A DNA stretch of 64,000 bases from Spiroplasma ixodetis Y32 (GCF_030316605.1 NZ_CP127039.1:1302001-1366000), one strand, 5' to 3'. Shown: positions 1 through 10,660, counted from the first letter of the stretch. The notes: generated by a model from the letters alone, not told the origin. Program-made: numbers and translations.

Positions 1-66
1 ATTTAACTACAAATAAAAAATAGTAGTAATTAATTAAATAATGCTACTGTAAAAAAAAGTATCTTC

Positions 67-1224
67 TGTAAGGTAGTACAGACATTTTGGACTATTTTCC
101 ATCTAATAAAAGTTTATCAAAATAATCCATAGGAGTCATTAACCCTAATGATTTATGTGGTTTAGAATTGTTATAATATTCTTGAAAAGAATTAACTAAT
201 TTTTGAAATAAACTAAAATCACTATTTAAATATGGTTTTATTTCAAATAAATTACTTCAATTTCTATGAAATCTTTCAATCTTACCATTACTCTGTGGTG
301 ATCTAAACGGTGTAGTTTCATGAACTATACCTTTTTTATTACAAAAATTTGTAAATCAACGATTCCTTTGTGGTTTTCCACAAGATGTATTAACATATTG
401 ACTACCATTATCAGTTCTAATTCTTTTAATTTTAATTCCCAATTTTTCATAAAAATTTAAAGCATTTTTAGTAGCATTTACAATATCTCTGGTTTGTGCT
501 TGTTCAGATGGATAACAATAAGTAATTCGAGTTTTTTCATCAATAAAATCAATAATATATCATCTTTTACTTCCTGTTATATAATCTGATACTACTTTAA
601 TATCAGTCTGCAATAATCCAGTTTCTTTTACTTCATATCTCAAATGTTTTTTCTTAATAGTTTTTTGTGAATAAAAACCAAAACGTTTTAATCAACGATA
701 TATAGTTTTAACCGAAGGTTTTGGCAAAAAATTAAACCTAATATCATCAATATTTCTTATTAAATAACAAAATTGAAAAGCACCTATACCAAACTCTTCT
801 TTATACTGAACAAAATAATTTATAAATTTTTCTGATAATTCCAAATTATACAAATATTTAATATTTTTAGGTTTTGTTGATTTAAATAATAATTCTTCAA
901 AAGGTTTATTTTTGTAGAAAATATCATAAAAACGTTTAACTCAATAATAAAAAGTTTGCTTTGGCATATGTAATTGAGAAATTATTTCTTTACTAGAATT
1001 TTTATTTTTAAAAATAAAACAAAATTTTCTAAATTTACGATAATAAATATTAACTTTATTAATATTTTTATCATTTTTATAATTTTCTACAAACTTGTTA
1101 AATTTATAATCAAATTTAGTAAAATCAGCACTATTAATTAAATATTTCATTTTAAACTACACCTCAACTAATAATATAAAGTTATAAAAACTTTTATTAG
1201 TCCAAAAAGTGTGTCTAATCTACA
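67..1224 (-). mobile_element. IS481-type insertion sequence, complete
   Basis: The element has imperfect terminal inverted repeats of about 27 bp: the left end begins tgtaaggtagtacagac and the right end, read in reverse, begins tgtagattagacacac; both lead into ttggacta. A 15-bp direct repeat (aaaaaaagtatcttc) flanks it at 52-66 and 1225-1239. Long target duplications of up to about 15 bp are known for IS481-family elements. The transposase gene inside is intact, so the copy may be active or recently inserted. The 66 bases to its left hold no gene I can recognise. Confidence 0.85.
92..1150 (-). CDS. IS481-family DDE transposase
   Basis: This 352-residue protein is intact when TGA is read as Trp. 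The N-terminal part has a helix-turn-helix-like stretch (SQLHMPKQTFYYWVKRF). The C-terminal half is a retroviral-integrase-type catalytic domain: first D in GLLQTDIKVV, second in RIRTDNGSQY and the glutamate in QSNGKIERFHR. It ends with the YYNNSKPHKSLG motif common in IS481/IS3 transposases. It catalyses cut or copy-and-paste movement of the surrounding element by acting on its inverted ends. Assignment to IS481 rather than IS3 rests on the single-ORF layout and the long target repeat. Confidence 0.85.
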
Positions 1225-1249
1225 AAAAAAAGTATCTTCACATTTGCAA

Positions 1250-1326
1250 TATAATAAACAAGTGCAACGTAATTAATAGTATAGGGTAACACAAACTAAA
1301 CGCCTTTAATTTAGGCGTTATTTTGT
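1250..1326 (+). promoter_or_regulatory. Promoter plus leader hairpin of the 1405 gene
   Basis: A TATAAT box at 1250-1255 is followed 43 bases later by a 7-bp hairpin (aacgcct / aggcgtt, 1299-1319) and a short T-rich run. Nothing on the plus strand upstream needs terminating, because the upstream element is transcribed from the minus strand. The hairpin therefore lies in the 5' leader of the small secreted-protein gene at 1405. It resembles the leaders at 20790, 40191, 44468 and 51302 in position but lacks their shared AAGTTTTTAAC box, so membership is tentative. Confidence 0.45.
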
Positions 1327-1404
1327 ATTTAAAAGCATAATTGTAAAAATATCAAAAAACAGTACAATTTAAAAGTAAAATTAAGAAATAAGGAGAAAAT
1401 TAAT

Positions 1405-1690
1405 ATGAAAACATGAATAAAAACAAATTTAAGTAAAATAACATTACTATTAACACTAACTGGTGCAATAAGTGGAGTAACTGGTTTAATAATTGGTTCA
1501 ATAGCACAAAACAAAACTAATAATTTAACTTATTTTTTAAACCATGACCATATAGCAGTATGAGGAAATACAACTATATGAAAACATGAATTGGAGGGGG
1601 GGCATTAATTTATATTTTTCTGTTAATAAAGAAGGGGATAATGATATAAAATGAGATTGTATTTATCCAAAAGGATATTTTAATAATTAA
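1405..1690 (+). pseudogene. Small secreted or membrane protein, frameshifted at a G7 tract
   Basis: A ribosome-binding site (aaggag) precedes ATG 1405. The protein starts with a short basic segment and one hydrophobic helix (roughly residues 10-35, ITLLLTLTGAISGVTGLIIG), so it is probably exported or membrane-anchored. The first frame stops at 1608 (67 aa) just after a run of seven G at 1596-1602. In the neighbouring frame the coding sequence continues (NLYFSVNKEGDNDIKWD) to a stop at 1688-1690, giving about 95 residues if one G were absent. It may be a pseudogene, a slip-mispairing on/off switch or a sequencing error. I do not recognise the family. It converges with, and overlaps by 2 nt, the gene on the other strand. 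Confidence 0.55.
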
Positions 1691-3117
1691 ATTTCTAAAT
1701 TTATATAAGAAATATTTTCATTATATTTATCAAATAAAGTAATATTATTTAAGTTTATTTCTTTTTCATTAGTTATTAAAATTAAATCATAATTACCAGC
1801 ACCAAATATTCCGCTGATTTCAATCCGATTTAAGTTATTAATCGGATTTTCTATTTATAAATCAAATTCACTAATATTATCAATTTGTGAAATTTCTTTA
1901 TAAAATTCTAATTTGGAAAATAATTGAGATTTTTTTGAACCATATAAATTTAAAGCATTTTCAATTTTATTTCTATTAATAATTGCTCTTGTAAAATATT
2001 TACCATATTCACCATTTCCTAATGTTCAATCAGCAGGAATTAATGAAGGAATATTATTGTTTTCTAATTCATTTGTAATAGATAGTCAGTTAAATTGGTT
2101 ATCATCTAGTTTAAATAATTCATTTTGACTAATATCATTATCTTTTAATTTAATATTATTTATATCTATAAAATCAAAATATGCAGATTTTAGTATTACT
2201 TTTGCATCTTTAAACTCTCAAAGTTTATCTGGGATAGAATGTATAGGATTTGATTTTAATTCAAAATAATAAGGTAATAACAATTTATAATCATCATTTA
2301 ATCCTTTATTGATTGACATACTTGAATAAATATTACTAGATAACATAATGACTAATTGTTTAAAAATTTGAACTTGTGGTAAATTTGTATAGTTTGGATA
2401 ATCTAATTTTCACTGTTTAAATAAGTTAGTAATAACATCATCAGGTTTTTGATTTTCAAATTTAAGTCTTAATTTAGTACTATCGGTTGTATTTTGTTCA
2501 TCTTTTTTAGGGTCAAAACCATCGAAGTTTCTATTATAAGTATATGTATAAGTTAGCATATCTAATAATACTTTTTGTAAACTATCAACTGGTGGTCTAT
2601 CTTTTATTTCTAATTCTACATCTCTTTAAATTTATCGTTTGTAACAATACTTACATATTCTTTTCCTAGGACATCATGAATTTTTCATACTTCTTTATCT
2701 TTAAGTTTTTTTTCTTGCGGTAATGGTCATTCATGATAATCGAGAGTACTTAAAAAATAGCCTAATCAAGCATTAGTTACTCTAGCATTATTAATAATTT
2801 CTTTTCTTGTTTCAGTTCCACCACCAATAGCAATTAAATCTAAAACTGATTTTTCTTGTCCTATAAATTGTTTTGCAAGATTTCATGGTAATATTTGTTC
2901 ACTAAATCATTGTTGTAATATTCTAACTTTTGGTTGAGTTTCAATAGGCATTGATAGTAAGGGAAATGCTATCTTATCTTTAACAAATAATTTAGGGTAT
3001 ACTTGCTATCAACTTCACCAAGTACTTTTATATTTCCAAAAATCATGCTTCTAGGGGCTTTAATTTTTAAGCCAATAACTTTGGTAACTTTATCTAACGG
3101 TTTTTGTAATTTAATAA

Positions 3118-4058
3118 CGGACTTCTCCCCACATGTACTTGTGGAGGAAACAATGAAATTGAATGAGTTCAACAATGCTTTTCAAACAGAACAGGATTGT
3201 TTAAAATATATAGCAAGTTTGAAGAAAAACAAATGTATCATGTGTTCTTGAACAAGTTTGAATACTTCTAATTTAAGAAGAATAAGATGTTTGAAATGTC
3301 ATCAAACATTTAGTATTCTTCATGGCACCATTTTTTACAAGTCACAAACACCTTTGAGATTTTGATTTTATCTCATCTTTAGATGAATAAACACCAAACA
3401 TGGAATTACATCAACTGATGTTGCAAAAGAATTGGGTGTGACTTTGAAAACTGCTTGAAGAATGGGTCATGAAATCAGAAATCGTATTGCCAAACAAGAA
3501 CATCAATTTATTGTTGAGGGCATAGTGCAAATGGATGAAATGTATCTTTCACATATGGGTTTTAAAAAACAAGGAAGATCTTTGATAAATAAAACATTAA
3601 TTGTTGGGATTTATGAAAAAACAACCAATAATTTAATTGTGAAAGTAATCAAAAACGCAAAAAGTAAAAATCTTTTGCATTTTGCAAGAAACCATATTTC
3701 TTCAAAGTGTGATGTACATACTGATTCTTGAAAAGGATATAGTGATTTCAAATCACTTTTCCCTAATCACAAAACAGTTAACCATCAAGATGGTTATGTT
3801 TCAAAAATTGGCGTAAATACCAATCAAATTGAATCAGTATGAAAACATATACGAAGAACATTTAAAACACATATCAAAGTTGCAAAACATCATGTTCATT
3901 TATATGCCAAAGAAGCTGCATATAAATTCAACAAGATACCTACTTTTGAAACTGTAATGCTATGTTTCATTTAAAAATGTGGGGAGAAGTCCGTAGATAG
4001 GCTTTTCTCAGCATTTATGTGATAAAATTTAAAAATAGTACATAAAGGGAGAAAAGCC
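3118..4058 (+). mobile_element. IS1595-family element, copy A
   Basis: The 941-bp element is flanked by tttaataa at 3110-3117 and 4059-4066. Its outer ends are ggacttctccccacatgtac on the left and, reading inwards from the right, ggcttttctccctttatgta. Inside the right end lie a full inverted copy of the left end (ending at 3993) and an inverted copy of the right end (3999 onward), forming a double-hairpin tail of about 80 bp. The same tail is present in all ten copies. This copy interrupts the phage-type gene. Confidence 0.9.
3153..3974 (+). CDS. IS1595-family transposase (copy A)
   Basis: This 273-residue protein is intact with TGA as Trp and starts after a gtggagg ribosome-binding site within the left terminal repeat. 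It has an N-terminal zinc ribbon (CIMC about residue 28 and CLKC about residue 47), a helix-turn-helix (STDVAKELGVTLKTAWRMG), then the ISXO2-like catalytic domain with aspartates in QMDEMYL and VHTDSWKGY and the NQIESVWKHIRR signature. Differences from the other copies are LLHFA for LLQFA and GYSDF for GYRDF. Confidence 0.9.
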
Positions 4059-4614
4059 TTTAATAATAATTGGATAACCATCTCTTGTTTTAAAATCTTT
4101 AATTTTAATAATAGTAATGCTTTTAGTACTTCTTGTTTTTAGGTTTTGATATGGTTGAGAATAGTTATTAATGATATATAAATTATCAATATTATTTTCA
4201 TTTAAAGGTTCATTAATAGATACAGCATATAATTTAAATTGATTTAATAAATTTATTTCTTGAAAAATTAAATTTTTAATATCAGTCATACTATATTCAA
4301 TAGTATTATCATTAATATTAGTACTTGCTCTTTGATTTAATTGCATAGTAAAATCAGATGTTTCAACAGCAATAGTTTTTAATACTTTATCAATATCAAT
4401 AAAACCAATTTTAATAGTATTTGCTGAAAATCTTAAACTATTATTTTCATTATTTTTAAATAAACGTTCAATTTCATAAATATATAATGTTCTTTGTTTA
4501 AACTCATCATATGCTCTTTTAAGCTCAGGGTCATCTTTACTACTAATAAGACTAGTAAAATCATATGGAATATTATCTATTAAATAATCATTTTCAACTT
4601 CTGCTTGATTAATT

Positions 4615-5853
4615 TTAGTTTGCTTCTGTTTCTGTGGAAACTTCGTTTGTGGTTTGTTGTTGTCTTCCATTGTTCTCTCCTATTAATTGATTATTTTCGG
4701 GATTAAATAATTTTAATTTCACTGTTAAGTTATTAATTTCTTGTTCATCATTTATATTAAATGTTTTACTATTTAATAAATCTTTATCTAAACGTACTAA
4801 TATTTGAATAAATTTAAGAATATCAATATTAAATTGTCATAATTTTTGTTCAATATAATTAATAGTTGAAATATTAACCGCCGTACTTTCAGGAACTGAT
4901 TGTTGTGCAGATTTCTTTTGACTGGGAATATGAATACCACAACGTTTAAATATTTCATTAACATTTCAATCATATATATCTGTTAAATTTTTACTTTTAA
5001 AATTACTGCTAGTCATATTGATATTTTCATTCTGTTCGTTATTATCTCCACCACTTTTAAAAATATAATTTTTAGTAACTAATATTCTTACAGCATCTTC
5101 TAGTAAATCTTTTACATTACCATAAGTTGAGTTAAAAATAAACTTGGGTAAATTTAAAATAGTATCTAAAACAATTTGTTCATAAATAACATCTAATGCT
5201 TTAATTTTATCCATTACTTTATCACAATCTGCTAATTCATTTGCTTTATTTCTCATAATTGCTATTGGAATATAATTAATATTTAATGTTTGTTCTTGTG
5301 ATAAGTTTGGGTTATTAATATATGATTTAAACTCTAATGGCGCTTGTTTTTTAATATCATTAACACTATAAATTGCACGATTAATAGTAACTTGTTCATT
5401 ATTTAATGTATAAACTTCAAATAATCTTACAGTTTGTGCATTTTGTTGATAACTATCATAAAAAATAGTACATTTAATTAATTTACCAGTAATATCATAA
5501 ACTCTTTGTTGTATATCAACGACTTGAAAATATAAACCATCATTAGCAATAAAAATTAAATAACCACTAATTCCTAATTTACTTAACTTAAAAATAAAAT
5601 TTCAATTTTTTCTATAAAATTCTTGCTGAATTAAATATTGTTTAATAGTTTCATTATTAATATCTAATGGAGCATTATATAAATTGGCATTATTTTCAGC
5701 AACAAAATCAGTAAAATAAGTTTCATGGTTAAAATCATTAAAACCAAAATAACTTAAAATAGAAGCATGTGTACTTTTCCCTTTTAAAAAAGTTAATTGA
5801 TTTTTTTGATTATCACTACCATTTAATTTTTCTTTTCTTTTAAAGAGAGACAT
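4615..5853 (-). CDS. Phage portal-like protein (412 aa)
   Basis: The ORF runs unbroken from ATG 5853 to TAA 4615 with three internal TGA=Trp codons. The length, the start MSLFKRKEK, the central LNINYIPIAIMRNKANELADCDKVMDKI-type region (a link after which a long helix begins) and the C-terminal polar tail resemble tailed-phage portal proteins of the SPP1 gp6 type, which form the DNA-entry ring of the capsid. I make this call from general pattern, not from a diagnostic motif. It overlaps the next gene by 56 nt, so they were co-transcribed. The 5' flank is cut by the IS3-type element at 5857, so its promoter and any terminase genes are missing. A plasmid or conjugative protein is the main alternative. 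Confidence 0.4.
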
Positions 5854-5932
5854 AATTGGATGGGTTACACTTTATTGGACACTAATTACGTAGACAAGTG
5901 AACAAATTAGTGAAAAGAAAGGAATTATAATT

Positions 5933-6212
5933 ATGACCAATATTAACTCATATACCGACGAATTTAAAAAAGCAAATAGTAGCTTTATATCAAAGTGGTA
6001 AATCAATATCTTGCCTTGTTAAAGAGTATAATGTTACAAGAGCAGTTACTTATAAATGAATTAAGTAATTTACTAATTCAGGTAGTTTTAAAACTAAAGA
6101 TAATCTTTCTGATTTAGAAAAACAATTAATTCAAGTAAATAAAGAATTAAAACAGTTACGAATGGAAAATGATATTTTAAAGCAAGCAGCACTAATAATA
6201 GGCAGAAAATAG
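5933..6212 (+). pseudogene. IS3 orfA, frameshifted
   Basis: OrfA should encode a 92-residue helix-turn-helix protein with a C-terminal leucine-rich coiled coil, as in copy 2 at 21005. Here the run after GAATTT reads six A instead of five (near 5965), which breaks the frame about 11 codons after the start. The rest, including KSISCLVKEYNVTRAVTYKW, is well preserved. Confidence 0.8.
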
Positions 6213-6253
6213 AAATTATTGTTAAAAATAAATCTAAATATAAAATTCGCACA

Positions 6254-7051
6254 ATGTGTCGTTTTTTAAAACTCTCTAAATCAACATATTATTTTAATTT
6301 AAAGAAAAAAGAAAAAAATCAAAATAATATTTATGAACAAGCTGTTATTAGTGCTTTTAAAGAAAATAAAGAAGTTTATGGAACAAGAAGATTAAAAGTC
6401 ATACTAGCAAACCAAGAAATTTATTTATCACGCAGAAAAATTAAAGAAATTATGAATAAACATAATTTAATATCAAAATACACTAAATTATCATTCAAAA
6501 ATCATCATAATAAAGTTAATGATAGTCAAATAACCAATCTTGTTAATAGAAACTTTAATAATAGAATTAAAAATGAAGTTATTGTTAGTGATTTAACTTA
6601 TGTTCAAATTAATGGTAAATGAAACTATATTTGCTTATTAATTGACCTATTTAACCGCGAAATTATTGGACATAGTGTTGGAGTTAAAAAAGATACATCA
6701 TTAGTACATCAAGCATTTATGCAATCAAATCACTCTTTAAAAGATATTGAAATATTTCATAGTGATCGCGACAATGAATTTAACAATAAAATGATTGATA
6801 AACTTTTATTAGCATTCAATATTAATCGTTCTTTAAGCAAAAAAGGCTGTCCTTATGATAATGCTGTTGCTGAAGCAACTTTCAAAACTTTTAAGACAGA
6901 ATTTATTAATGATAGAAATTTTACATCATTAATCCAATTAAAATTAGAATTATTTAATTACATCAACTAATATAACAACATAAGAATTCACAGCACTCTA
7001 AACTACTTAACCCCCATCAAATACCAAGCACAAATGTCTACCAAAAAATAG
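6254..7051 (+). pseudogene. IS3 orfB integrase-type transposase, premature stop
   Basis: The frame carries an HTH_21-type N-terminal region (KSTYYFNLKKKEKNQ, YGTRRLKVIL), then the rve catalytic core: D in VSDLTYV, D in FHSDRDNEF and the E in CPYDNAVAEATFKTFK. A TGA(Trp)-to-TAA change at 6968-6970 removes the last 26 residues (YNNIRIHSTLNYLTPIKY), which are normally conserved. FHSDRDNEF has D where the family, and copy 2, has G. The coding frame also extends back to about 6209, overlapping the end of orfA in the -1 frame. Confidence 0.8.
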
Positions 7052-7820
7052 TCCTAAAAAAGGTTGCCATTCCAATTTTTATGAAGAATTACAAAAATGA
7101 ATTCGTGTTTGTTTAGTTGATGAAATACTTCAATTACCTAAATATAAAAGAATTGGCGAAGATATTGAAGACATTATTATTGAAAATTTTGCAGATGGAA
7201 AAAGATATCGTGATATTTGTGCTATTTGTAAAAAATCAGGTATTAGTGTTAGTAGTGTTCATAGAGTTTTTAAAAATTTTGAAATAGTTGAAGAAAATCC
7301 AGTAAAAGTAAAATTAGAAAAAAATCAACCTATTTTTGTAGCAATTGATGATGGTCATCGAAAATTTTGAAATTTTAAACGTAAAGGTATAAAACACTCT
7401 ATGCGTTTAATAGTAACATATACAGATAATATTAATCATAAAGTACAAAATAAAAAAGTAAAATCCATTATTAGACCAACAAAAACAAAAATTGGAGTTA
7501 AAAAAACTGCTGAATTTGTTAAAGAACATTGTCAAAAATTTTATGAAAACATTCAACAAGCAAAAATTATTATTTGTGGTGATAGTGCAGGATGAATTAA
7601 AGAAGTTACCAATTATTTAGATGCACAATTTGTTTTAAATAAATTTCATTTAATTAGAACATTATATCTTGGAGTAATGACTGGAAATAAAGAAAAATAT
7701 TTAGAAGAATATAATCACTGTAAAAATTTAATTATTAATGGTCAATATGAACAATTAATTAAATATTTATATAAAGAATTAGATAATCATAAAAAATTAA
7801 AGAAACAATATTTTAAAAAT

Positions 7821-8760
7821 CGGACTTCTCCCCACATGTACTTGTGGAGGAAACAATGAAATTGAATGAGTTCAACAATGCTTTTCAAACAGAACAGGAT
7901 TGTTTAAAATATATAGCAAGTTTGAAGAAAAACAAATGTATCATGTGTTCTTGAACAAGTTTGAATACTTCTAATTTAAGAAGAATAAGATGTTTGAAAT
8001 GTCATCAAACATTTAGTATTCTTCATGGCACCATTTTTTACAAGTCACAAACACCTTTGAGATTTTGATTTTATCTCATCTTTAGATGAATAAACACCAA
8101 ACATGGAATTACATCAACTGATGTTGCAAAAGAATTGGGTGTGACTTTGAAAACTGCTTGAAGAATGGGTCATGAAATCAGAAATCGTATTGCCAAACAA
8201 GAACATCAATTTATTGTTGAGGCATAGTAAAAATGGATGAAATGTATCTTTCACATATGGGTTTTAAAAAACAAGAAAGATCTTTGATAAATAAAACATT
8301 AATTGTTGGGATTTATGAAAAAACAACCAATAATTTAATTGTGAAAGTAATCAAAAACGCAAAAAGTAAAAATCTTTTGCAGTTTGCAAGAAACCATATT
8401 TCTTCAAAGTGTGATGTACATACTGATTCTTGAAAAGGATATCGTGATTTCAAATCACTTTTCCCTAATCACAAAACAGTTAACCATCAAGATGGTTATA
8501 TTTCAAAAATTCGCGTAAATACCAATCAAATTGAATCAGTATGAAAACATATACGAAGAACATTTAAAACACATATCAAAGTTGCAAAACATCATGTTCA
8601 TTTATATGCCAAAGAAGCTGCATATAAATTCAACAAGATACCTACTTTTGAAACTGTAATGCTATGTTTCATTTAAAAATGTGGGGAGAAATCCGTAGAT
8701 AGGCTTTTCTCAACATTTATGTAATAAAATTTAAAAATAGTACATAAAGGGAGAAAAGCC
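7821..8760 (+). mobile_element. IS1595-family element, copy B
   Basis: This 940-bp copy is flanked by ttaaaaat at 7813-7820 and 8761-8768. It has the standard ends and double-hairpin tail, with aatccg instead of gtccg in the inner repeat. It sits inside the ISLre2 remnant. Confidence 0.9.
7856..8676 (+). pseudogene. IS1595 transposase, frameshifted (copy B)
   Basis: The sequence is nearly identical to the other copies but has lost one G where they read gaggGcatagtgc (near 8222), and the following bases are altered to agtaaaa. The frame ends in TAG right after the zinc-ribbon/HTH half, before the first catalytic aspartate. It has not been kept functional. Confidence 0.85.
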
Positions 8761-8937
8761 TTAAAAATAATAAACAGGGTATTGAAAATCAAGGTGCAAA
8801 GTGAAATATAGGTTGTTTTACTGAAACTAATATTTGACACGTTTTAAAAGAAATGCTTGGTAATAGAACATATAATATTAGTATTTACATTAAAATGGTC
8901 ATTTTTAAATGTAATAAGATAAATTTAGAAACATAAT

Positions 8938-9348
8938 TTAATGAATGTAATAGTTACTTATTATTTTACAATTTGCAATAGCATCTCAAAAATTATTATT
9001 TTTTATTTTTATTTTTAAACCAATAATTAAGAAAATAAATGACATAGTTATGGACAATAAAATTGGAACTATAATTATACAAAAAATAACTCCAATTTGT
9101 AACTGAATTCAATTATAACAATTTGCATTATTTTTACTAAGAGCACAAATATAATTTGCAGAATGACTTAAAACATAGTTAATATTACAATGATTTAAAA
9201 ATTCAAATCCATTTACATTTACACATACATATTTTTCTTTATTTCCAGCCATTACTCCAAGATATAATGTTCTAATTAAATGAAATTTATTTAAAACAAA
9301 TTGTGCACCTAAATAATCAGCAACTTCTTTAATTCATCCTGCATTCAT
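8938..9348 (-). CDS. Chimeric ORF: ISLre2 fragment fused to a membrane segment
   Basis: An open frame of 136 codons starts at ATG 9348. Residues 1-40 (AGWIKEVADYLGAQFVLNKF and on through GVMAGNKEKY) are the middle of an ISLre2 transposase, nearly the same as 7590-7700 on the other strand. From residue 41 the sequence is unrelated: VCVNVNGFEFLNHC, several cysteines, then one strong transmembrane helix (IGVIFCIIIVPILLSITMSF) and a basic tail. It may be a recombination scar whose right part is the C-terminal half of a lost membrane protein. No ribosome-binding site is clear, so expression is doubtful. The 147 bases between this ORF and the chitinase remnant show nothing. Confidence 0.4.
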
Positions 9349-9495
9349 TTTAGCACTTAATAAAATTTATATAAGCATTTTAGTTGATTTTTTTTAAAAT
9401 TAATTGTATTATTTAAATACAATTTCATAAAAATCCAAATTATTTCTTGTCTAAAATATAATAAGACTATATAAGTTTTACTTTATTCCGGATTT

Positions 9496-10457
9496 TTAAC
9501 AATCTCCCAATATTTGTTTTATTAATTCAAAATATTGGTTAGCAGTACTTTTAATTGCTTGTTTAGCAATATTAAAAAAAGTTAAACCTTTATCAACTAC
9601 TTCTTGTCCAACAATTTCACCATAATCCATAGCCATAATGTTAATTGTAAATAAATCTTCAACTTTTAAATCTGCTTTTTGATATATTTCTAAAGCTATT
9701 TTAATAACATTCTCAATATCTCTACCCACTAGCCCTGTTGGCATTACTGGTAATGTAACACTAAAGTTTCAATTTTGATTATTTCTTTTCATTTTTGTTA
9801 ATGTAGTAAATAAAACCTTCATTCCATTAATATGATCACTATCAAAGTTTATACCTTCAATATCTAAGTCTAAATTTAACGGCATATCTTTAGTTTCAAA
9901 ACCTGCAAATTTAGTAATGCGTTCTTGATACTCAATCAAAGCTGGTTGTAACATTGCTACTGCTTTATTAATATCTTTATTAGATAGCCCATATGCAACA
10001 TCTCATGGATTATATCCAACCGCGCTGAAGCAGGACCACCATATGCAACAACAATATTATTAAAGCCATCATTCTTTACTAAAGGTTTAAGCACTTCTGG
10101 TTTTAATTTATTTTCTACTCAATAATCATATCCAGCGCCCAAAGACTGTCCAGCAATAGTTAATTCTAACTTATCTTTAATTGCAATTGCTTGCTGAACA
10201 AAAGCCAAAGTAATAGATTTTAAATCTTTTATTTTATTAAAAACTTTTTACCATCATGTAATATAATTTCTTTACCATTAATTAAGTCTCTAGGAGTTAT
10301 TCCTATTCATAATTCTCCATCATAATAAGGTTTTGGGGAATAAATAGTTAGCATGTTGTTTAACTTTATTAGTAACTGATTGACCATCACGATTGGGGTT
10401 AACTTCAATTCAATTACGACTTAAACCTTTTCACGCTTCTAAATTTATTTTTATCAT
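9496..10457 (-). pseudogene. GH18 chitinase, multiply frameshifted
   Basis: The gene begins at ATG 10457 after a gaaagg ribosome-binding site with MIKINLEAWKGLSRNWIEVN and ends at TAA 9496. Reading through needs frame changes near 10360, 10245 (one A missing in GGTAAAAAG) and 10030. The restored protein (about 320 aa) has glycosyl hydrolase 18 features: the catalytic strand PLNLDLDIEG, with the acid/base Glu, and the later IMAMDYG motif. GH18 enzymes cut chitin or related glycans. In an insect-associated Spiroplasma it could have acted on host chitin, but this copy is dead unless the frameshifts are sequencing errors. Confidence 0.7.
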
Positions 10458-10660
10458 AATTACTTTTTTCCTTTCATTAAAATAATAAGATTTATTAAAA
10501 TATTAATTTTTCTAAACTTATTTCAAAATAAAAAATAATTGGCAATTTAGCACCAATTTTAAAATGTTATTAGGAAAATTAAATTAAAATAAATCTTAAT
10601 TCTAATTTTATACTTGAAAAAATTAATATGTAATAAAAAATTTCTTATAAAAAAATACTT

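Larger units (their letters stand above)
1687..4670 (-). pseudogene. Large phage-type structural protein, split by IS1595 and further decayed
   Basis: The gene starts at ATG 4670, overlapping the portal-like gene by 56 nt, and would encode about 680 residues. The N-terminal 204 codons are open to the IS at 4059; the rest lies at 3117-1687. Removing the IS and one copy of its 8-bp target repeat (tttaataa) restores the reading frame. Three more lesions follow: single-A losses near 3005 and 2628 and a TAA near 1855 within otherwise good coding sequence. I do not recognise the family. Tight coupling to the upstream portal-like gene suggests a head or minor capsid protein of a tailed-phage remnant, but that is inferred from position only. 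Confidence 0.6.
5857..7074 (+). mobile_element. IS3-family (IS150-like) element, copy 1, inactive
   Basis: The ends are tggatgggttacactttat on the left and the complement of tggaatggcaaccttttt on the right, imperfect inverted repeats typical of IS150-like elements. It carries overlapping orfA and orfB. OrfA has one extra A and orfB has a premature TAA, so the copy cannot make a functional transposase by itself. I see no convincing target duplication. It cuts the promoter side of the portal-like gene and the 5' part of an ISLre2 transposase gene. Confidence 0.85.
7075..8936 (+). pseudogene. ISLre2/UPF0236-family transposase remnant, interrupted by IS1595
   Basis: The coding sequence begins in mid-gene at the IS3 right end, runs to 7820, is interrupted by IS1595 copy B and continues from 8769 to TAA 8936. 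Joining across the 8-bp duplication (ttaaaaat) restores YFKNNKQGIENQG. UPF0236/ISLre2 signatures include IFVAIDDGHRK, IICGDSAGWI, the LNKFHLIR region and the C-terminal GAKWNIGCFTETNIWH. These transposases are abundant in Spiroplasma genomes. The N-terminal third is missing. Confidence 0.8.

Noticed and set aside
1299..1326. Simple terminator of an upstream plus-strand gene
   Set aside because: Upstream DNA is a minus-strand IS, and a TATAAT box stands between it and the hairpin. I list it as a tentative leader hairpin instead.
3003..3251. Plus-strand ORF spanning the left IS1595 junction
   Set aside because: It is a chance frame crossing from the antisense of the phage gene into the transposase N-terminus. 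The real transposase start is ATG 3153 with its RBS.
6195..6215. Programmed -1 frameshift site in the IS3 element (AGAAAATAG)
   Set aside because: The run is only four A with no classic A6G heptamer and no clear stimulatory stem. The orfA/orfB overlap is real, but both copies are broken, so I do not list it as a functional site.
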